A program made the translations under genes and the position numbers. Below, one piece after another: positions 22,175-25,065 of a stretch of DNA of 25,065 nt; position 1 is the first letter of the stretch, and the number at the start of each line of letters is the position of its first letter. The DNA comes from Bacillota bacterium (GTDB lineage Bacteria > Bacillota_I > Bacilli_A > RF39 > UBA660). A model generated the notes under the pieces. The model was not told where the DNA came from. It saw only the letters and a program-made list of their open reading frames with translations, and searched no databases. Location of the stretch: the NCBI GenBank assembly GCA_023430885.1, contig JAEYYH010000043.1:1-25065 (forward strand), in the 5' to 3' direction.

Positions 22175-24094
22175 ATGGAAAATAAGATTGAAAGAAAAAA
22201 TATTAACTTAACAGGTAAAGCATCTATTGATAAACCATGGCAAATTGACTATACAGAGGAAGCTTTAAGTTCTGAAATGCCAAATTGTACATTATATGAG
22301 TATATATATAACAATAATAAAGAACATTTAAACCAAACTGCGTTAGAATTTTATGGAAAGAAAATTACTTTTGGACAAATGTTTGATAAAGTTGAAGAGT
22401 GTGCTAAGGCACTTAAACAAAATGGTGTAAAAGCAGGAGATAATGTCTCTATGTGTATTCCAGGTGTTTTAGAAACAACATATATGACTTTAGCTTTGAG
22501 TAAAATTGGAGCGTGTGGTAATATGTTATCACCTGCTTTTTCTGAAGAACAACTTGTAAGCAAACTAAATGAAACAGAATCAGACATTTTAATTTTGCTT
22601 GATGAATTTTATGATAAAAATATAGCTACTTCTATAGAAAAATCAAATGTAAAAAAGGTAGTAGTAGTACCAATAAGTGATTCATTACCATTAGGTATTA
22701 ACTGTGTTAAACAGGTTAGTGATTACATAAAAGTACTAAAAGGTAAAAAAATAGCTATTCCAAATAATGATAAATTTATAGATTGGAAACAATTTATAAA
22801 AACAGGTAAAGATTATAAAGGAACAACAACAGAAGAATATAAAAAAGATACTCCAATTGTTATGGTATATACGAGTGGAACAACTGGTGTTTCAAAAGGT
22901 ATCGTATTAACTAATGATGGTTTTACTTCCATGATTAGACAACATGAAGTTTCAGGAATGAATTTTAAAAGAGGACAAAGATGTTTACAAGTAATTCCAA
23001 CTTGGTTTTCAACAGGAATTTGTAATTCATTAATGATGCCATTAAGTTTTGGTATTACAGTTATCTTTGATCCGATTTTTGACAAACATAGATTTGCAAA
23101 GAATATTAAAAATTACAAACCAAGTCACGCAATAGCTCCAACAAGCCACTGGGAAGCTATACTAGATGATAAAGTATTAGATAATACTGATTTATCATTC
23201 TTAGTTTATCCAGTTGCTGGTGGTGAAGCTTTAACACCAAGATTAGAGGAAATTTTAAATTCATTCTTAGCTGCCCATAATGCAGAAGCAAAAATGGGAA
23301 AAGGATGGGGCGAATGCGAATTAGGTTCTTGTGTTACTGTTACTAAGGAAAATAGTAATAAACCTGGTAGTGCAGGTAAACCATTATCACACGTAATAGT
23401 AAGTACTTTTGATACAGAAACAGAAGAAGAATTAGGATATAATCAAAGAGGACAACTTGAAGTATGTACTCCATGTAAAATGAAAGAGTATTACAAAAAT
23501 TTGAAAGCAACTATGGAATTTTTCAGAATAGATGAACAACAAAGAGTATGGGGTAGATCTGGTGATATAGGATATGTTGATGAAGAAGGCTTTGTTTTCA
23601 TTGAAGGTAGAGCTAGTGATTTCATCTTAAATCCTGCCGGAGAAAAAATTTATCTATTTGATATAGAAAATAAAATACTAGAAGATGAAGCTGTACAATT
23701 ATGCGAAGTAATTGGAATGAGTATAGAAAATGGAACTAGACAAATTCCGATAGCACATTTAGTTTTAAAAGAAGAATATAAAGGCCAAGAACAAAGCATA
23801 ATAAAGAGAATTGATGAAAAATGCAAAGAAAGCTTATCAGAATTTGCTGTACCATTAGGATATAAATGCCGTGATGCATTTACAGCAACTCCAGGTGGAA
23901 AAAGGGATACAAATGCACTAAAACAAGAAAGAGATGGATATATGAAACCTTTAGAAAATAGTTTTGTATATCTAAAATACCCAGAAGATGATAAACCACA
24001 AATTGATTATTCAGATAGCCCAGCATTAAATATTGAAACTGATAACCAAGAAAATACGAAACAAAAGAAATTAGGTATATTTAATAGAATTTAA
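22175..24094 (+). CDS. Divergent AMP-forming acyl-CoA synthetase/ligase, ACS4
   Basis: The frame is open from a TTG at 22139 inside the promoter, but GAGGGGG before the ATG at 22175 sets the start, giving 639 residues. It is an ANL-superfamily ligase that shares local motifs with ACS1-3 (ISDSLPLGIN, FIDWKQFIKTGKDY). The phosphate loop is TSGTTGVSKG (233-242). The A5 region reads GKGWGECELG (375-384) rather than YGMTES. The A8 hinge reads GRASDFILNPAGEKIY (from 478), without the usual basic residue. The catalytic lysine is K576 in TPGGKRD. A polar tail of about 40 residues follows (EDDKPQIDYSDSP and on). It probably activates a different acid or uses a different acceptor. It is monocistronic under a near-consensus promoter and closed by a terminator. 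Confidence 0.87.
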   Translation: MENKIERKNINLTGKASIDKPWQIDYTEEALSSEMPNCTLYEYIYNNNKEHLNQTALEFYGKKITFGQMFDKVEECAKALKQNGVKAGDNVSMCIPGVLETTYMTLALSKIGACGNMLSPAFSEEQLVSKLNETESDILILLDEFYDKNIATSIEKSNVKKVVVVPISDSLPLGINCVKQVSDYIKVLKGKKIAIPNNDKFIDWKQFIKTGKDYKGTTTEEYKKDTPIVMVYTSGTTGVSKGIVLTNDGFTSMIRQHEVSGMNFKRGQRCLQVIPTWFSTGICNSLMMPLSFGITVIFDPIFDKHRFAKNIKNYKPSHAIAPTSHWEAILDDKVLDNTDLSFLVYPVAGGEALTPRLEEILNSFLAAHNAEAKMGKGWGECELGSCVTVTKENSNKPGSAGKPLSHVIVSTFDTETEEELGYNQRGQLEVCTPCKMKEYYKNLKATMEFFRIDEQQRVWGRSGDIGYVDEEGFVFIEGRASDFILNPAGEKIYLFDIENKILEDEAVQLCEVIGMSIENGTRQIPIAHLVLKEEYKGQEQSIIKRIDEKCKESLSEFAVPLGYKCRDAFTATPGGKRDTNALKQERDGYMKPLENSFVYLKYPEDDKPQIDYSDSPALNIETDNQENTKQKKLGIFNRI

Positions 24095-24096
24095 TT

Positions 24097-24128
24097 AAAA
24101 GCGACAGAAATGTTGCTTTTTTGTTTTT
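24097..24128 (+). terminator. Intrinsic terminator of ACS4
   Basis: Nine pairs (24097-24105 with 24112-24120, one G-T wobble), a 6-base loop and a T-rich tail. Confidence 0.8.
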
Positions 24129-24172
24129 CAATCTCCAGTTTGTCTAAAAGTATTCCTAATTTCTACAAAAAG

Positions 24173-24181
24173 TGATATACT
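24173..24181 (+). promoter_or_regulatory. Extended -10 promoter of the terminal histidine kinase
   Basis: TGATATACT (TATACT 24176-24181) has a poor -35 (TTCCTA at 24153, 17-base spacer). The start codon is 40 bases downstream. Confidence 0.55.
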
Positions 24182-24221
24182 TGTAAATATGGTAGAGTAG
24201 TAATTTAGGAGATGTGATTTT

Positions 24222-25065
24222 ATGACTAGTGGAGTATTTTTTCCTTTATGTTGTATTTTTTTCAGTGTATTGTTGTTAGTTATATACTTTACGAAAAAAA
24301 GAATTGATAGTGTAGAAACAAATATTTATGGTTGGCTTATAATAACAAATTTTGTTGGATTGCTTATTGAAATAGCTTGCTTTTTTTTAGTCAGAAGCTT
24401 TGATGATACAGTGTTACTTTCAACTTTTGTATTAAAATTATATTTAATTTATCTTATTGCATGGATAATGGAATTTACAGTTTATGTATTTTTCATTTCT
24501 CATGGTAAGACAAACATACAGAGTGTAGAAAACTTTGATTATTATAAAGTTATTAAAAATATATGGTTAATTATATTTTTAATATCATCATTAATAATTG
24601 TAATATTACCAATGAAGACTTATAATGACGGTTTAACAGCATATACTTACGGTCCTAGCATAAATACAACATATGTGATAAGTTCAATATGTATTTTCAC
24701 TTGGATAGTATGTATGTTTAGAAATTTGAAGAATATTAAAAGTAAACGATACTTACCATTATTTTTATTTATTATTATTGGAACTGGTTTAGCTGCAATA
24801 CAAATTATTTATCCAGGAATGTTACTTATGACATCAATGGAAACTTTTATAACTTTATTAATGTATTTCACAATTGAAAATCCAGATATGAAAATGATTG
24901 AACAATTAAATATTGCTAAAGAACAAGCTGAGCATGCAAATAATGCTAAGAGTGATTTCTTATCAAGTATGAGCCATGAAATTAGAACACCTCTTAATGC
25001 AATAGTAGGTTTTAGTGAATGTATAAAAGATGCTGAAACTTTAGATGAAGCTAAAGAAAATGCTA
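24222..25065 (+). CDS. Multi-pass membrane histidine kinase (3' part outside window)
   Basis: The frame is open from ATG 24222 (TTTAGGAGATGTG upstream supplies AGGAG) to the right edge, 281 codons, with no stop. The N-terminal 220 residues hold about six hydrophobic segments (SGVFFPLCCIFFSVLLLVIY, then near 40-57, 70-95, 115-132, 150-165 and 180-220), an integral-membrane sensor without a large outer domain. A short coiled segment (IAKEQAEHANNAKSDF) leads into a HisKA domain with phosphoacceptor H252 in SMSHEIRTPLNAIVGFSE. The HEIRTPLN form is typical of hybrid-type kinases, so an ATPase domain and perhaps a receiver should follow beyond the window. It is not paired with the regulator at 18705, which has its own kinase. 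Signal unknown. Confidence 0.85.
   Translation, partial: MTSGVFFPLCCIFFSVLLLVIYFTKKRIDSVETNIYGWLIITNFVGLLIEIACFFLVRSFDDTVLLSTFVLKLYLIYLIAWIMEFTVYVFFISHGKTNIQSVENFDYYKVIKNIWLIIFLISSLIIVILPMKTYNDGLTAYTYGPSINTTYVISSICIFTWIVCMFRNLKNIKSKRYLPLFLFIIIGTGLAAIQIIYPGMLLMTSMETFITLLMYFTIENPDMKMIEQLNIAKEQAEHANNAKSDFLSSMSHEIRTPLNAIVGFSECIKDAETLDEAKENA

Noticed and set aside
932..24094. Mycoplasma-type code (TGA = Trp)
   Set aside because: Tryptophans in conserved motifs are all TGG and reading frames end normally under the standard code; only the rarity of TGA stops is notable.

Overview
The window is AT-rich, densely coded DNA from a low-GC Gram-positive-type bacterium (Bacillota/Bacilli or a Mollicutes-related gut lineage). 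The evidence is short intergenic gaps, strong AGGAGG-type ribosome binding sites, sigma-A promoters, intrinsic terminators at most operon ends, an OmpR/HK pair and an ABC-F ATPase. The lineage is inferred; no rRNA or marker gene is present. Trp is encoded by TGG, and TGA closes only one of 20 complete genes, so the code is the standard one with TGA nearly abandoned as a stop.

Left part (1-7656): a truncated collagen-like gene and a hypothetical gene on the minus strand. Then, on the plus strand, come a TatD-type nuclease, two small unknown genes, an RdgB/HAM1 nucleotide pyrophosphatase, an ABC-F ATPase, tRNA-Gln(CTG) and tRNA-Thr(CGT). Three orphan genes follow: an unknown protein, a kinase-fold protein behind an operator-like promoter, and a membrane-hairpin protein.

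Centre (7660-18669): a lipid island. A stand-alone AMP-forming acyl ligase (ACS1) is followed by a tight five-gene operon: ACS2, PlsC1, ACS3, PlsC2 and a 1411-residue protein. That protein joins two HgdC/BadF-type ATPase activator modules to DUF2229/2-hydroxyacyl-CoA dehydratase-like domains. Its architecture matches, from memory, the single-polypeptide bacterial plasmalogen synthase (PlsA/PlsR type), which reduces an sn-1 ester to a vinyl ether. The inferred route is fatty acid activation, acylation of lysophosphatidate, then conversion of finished phospholipid to plasmalogen. ACS-PlsC looks like a two-gene module that was duplicated, and ACS1/ACS2 are close tandem paralogues.

Right part (18670-25065): a response regulator, sensor kinase and diacylglycerol-kinase-like lipid kinase form a second operon. 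Then come an orphan type IV pilin-like gene with its own good promoter, a fourth and divergent acyl ligase (ACS4) under a near-consensus promoter, and a membrane histidine kinase cut by the window end. No insertion sequence, CRISPR array, prophage or rRNA was seen.
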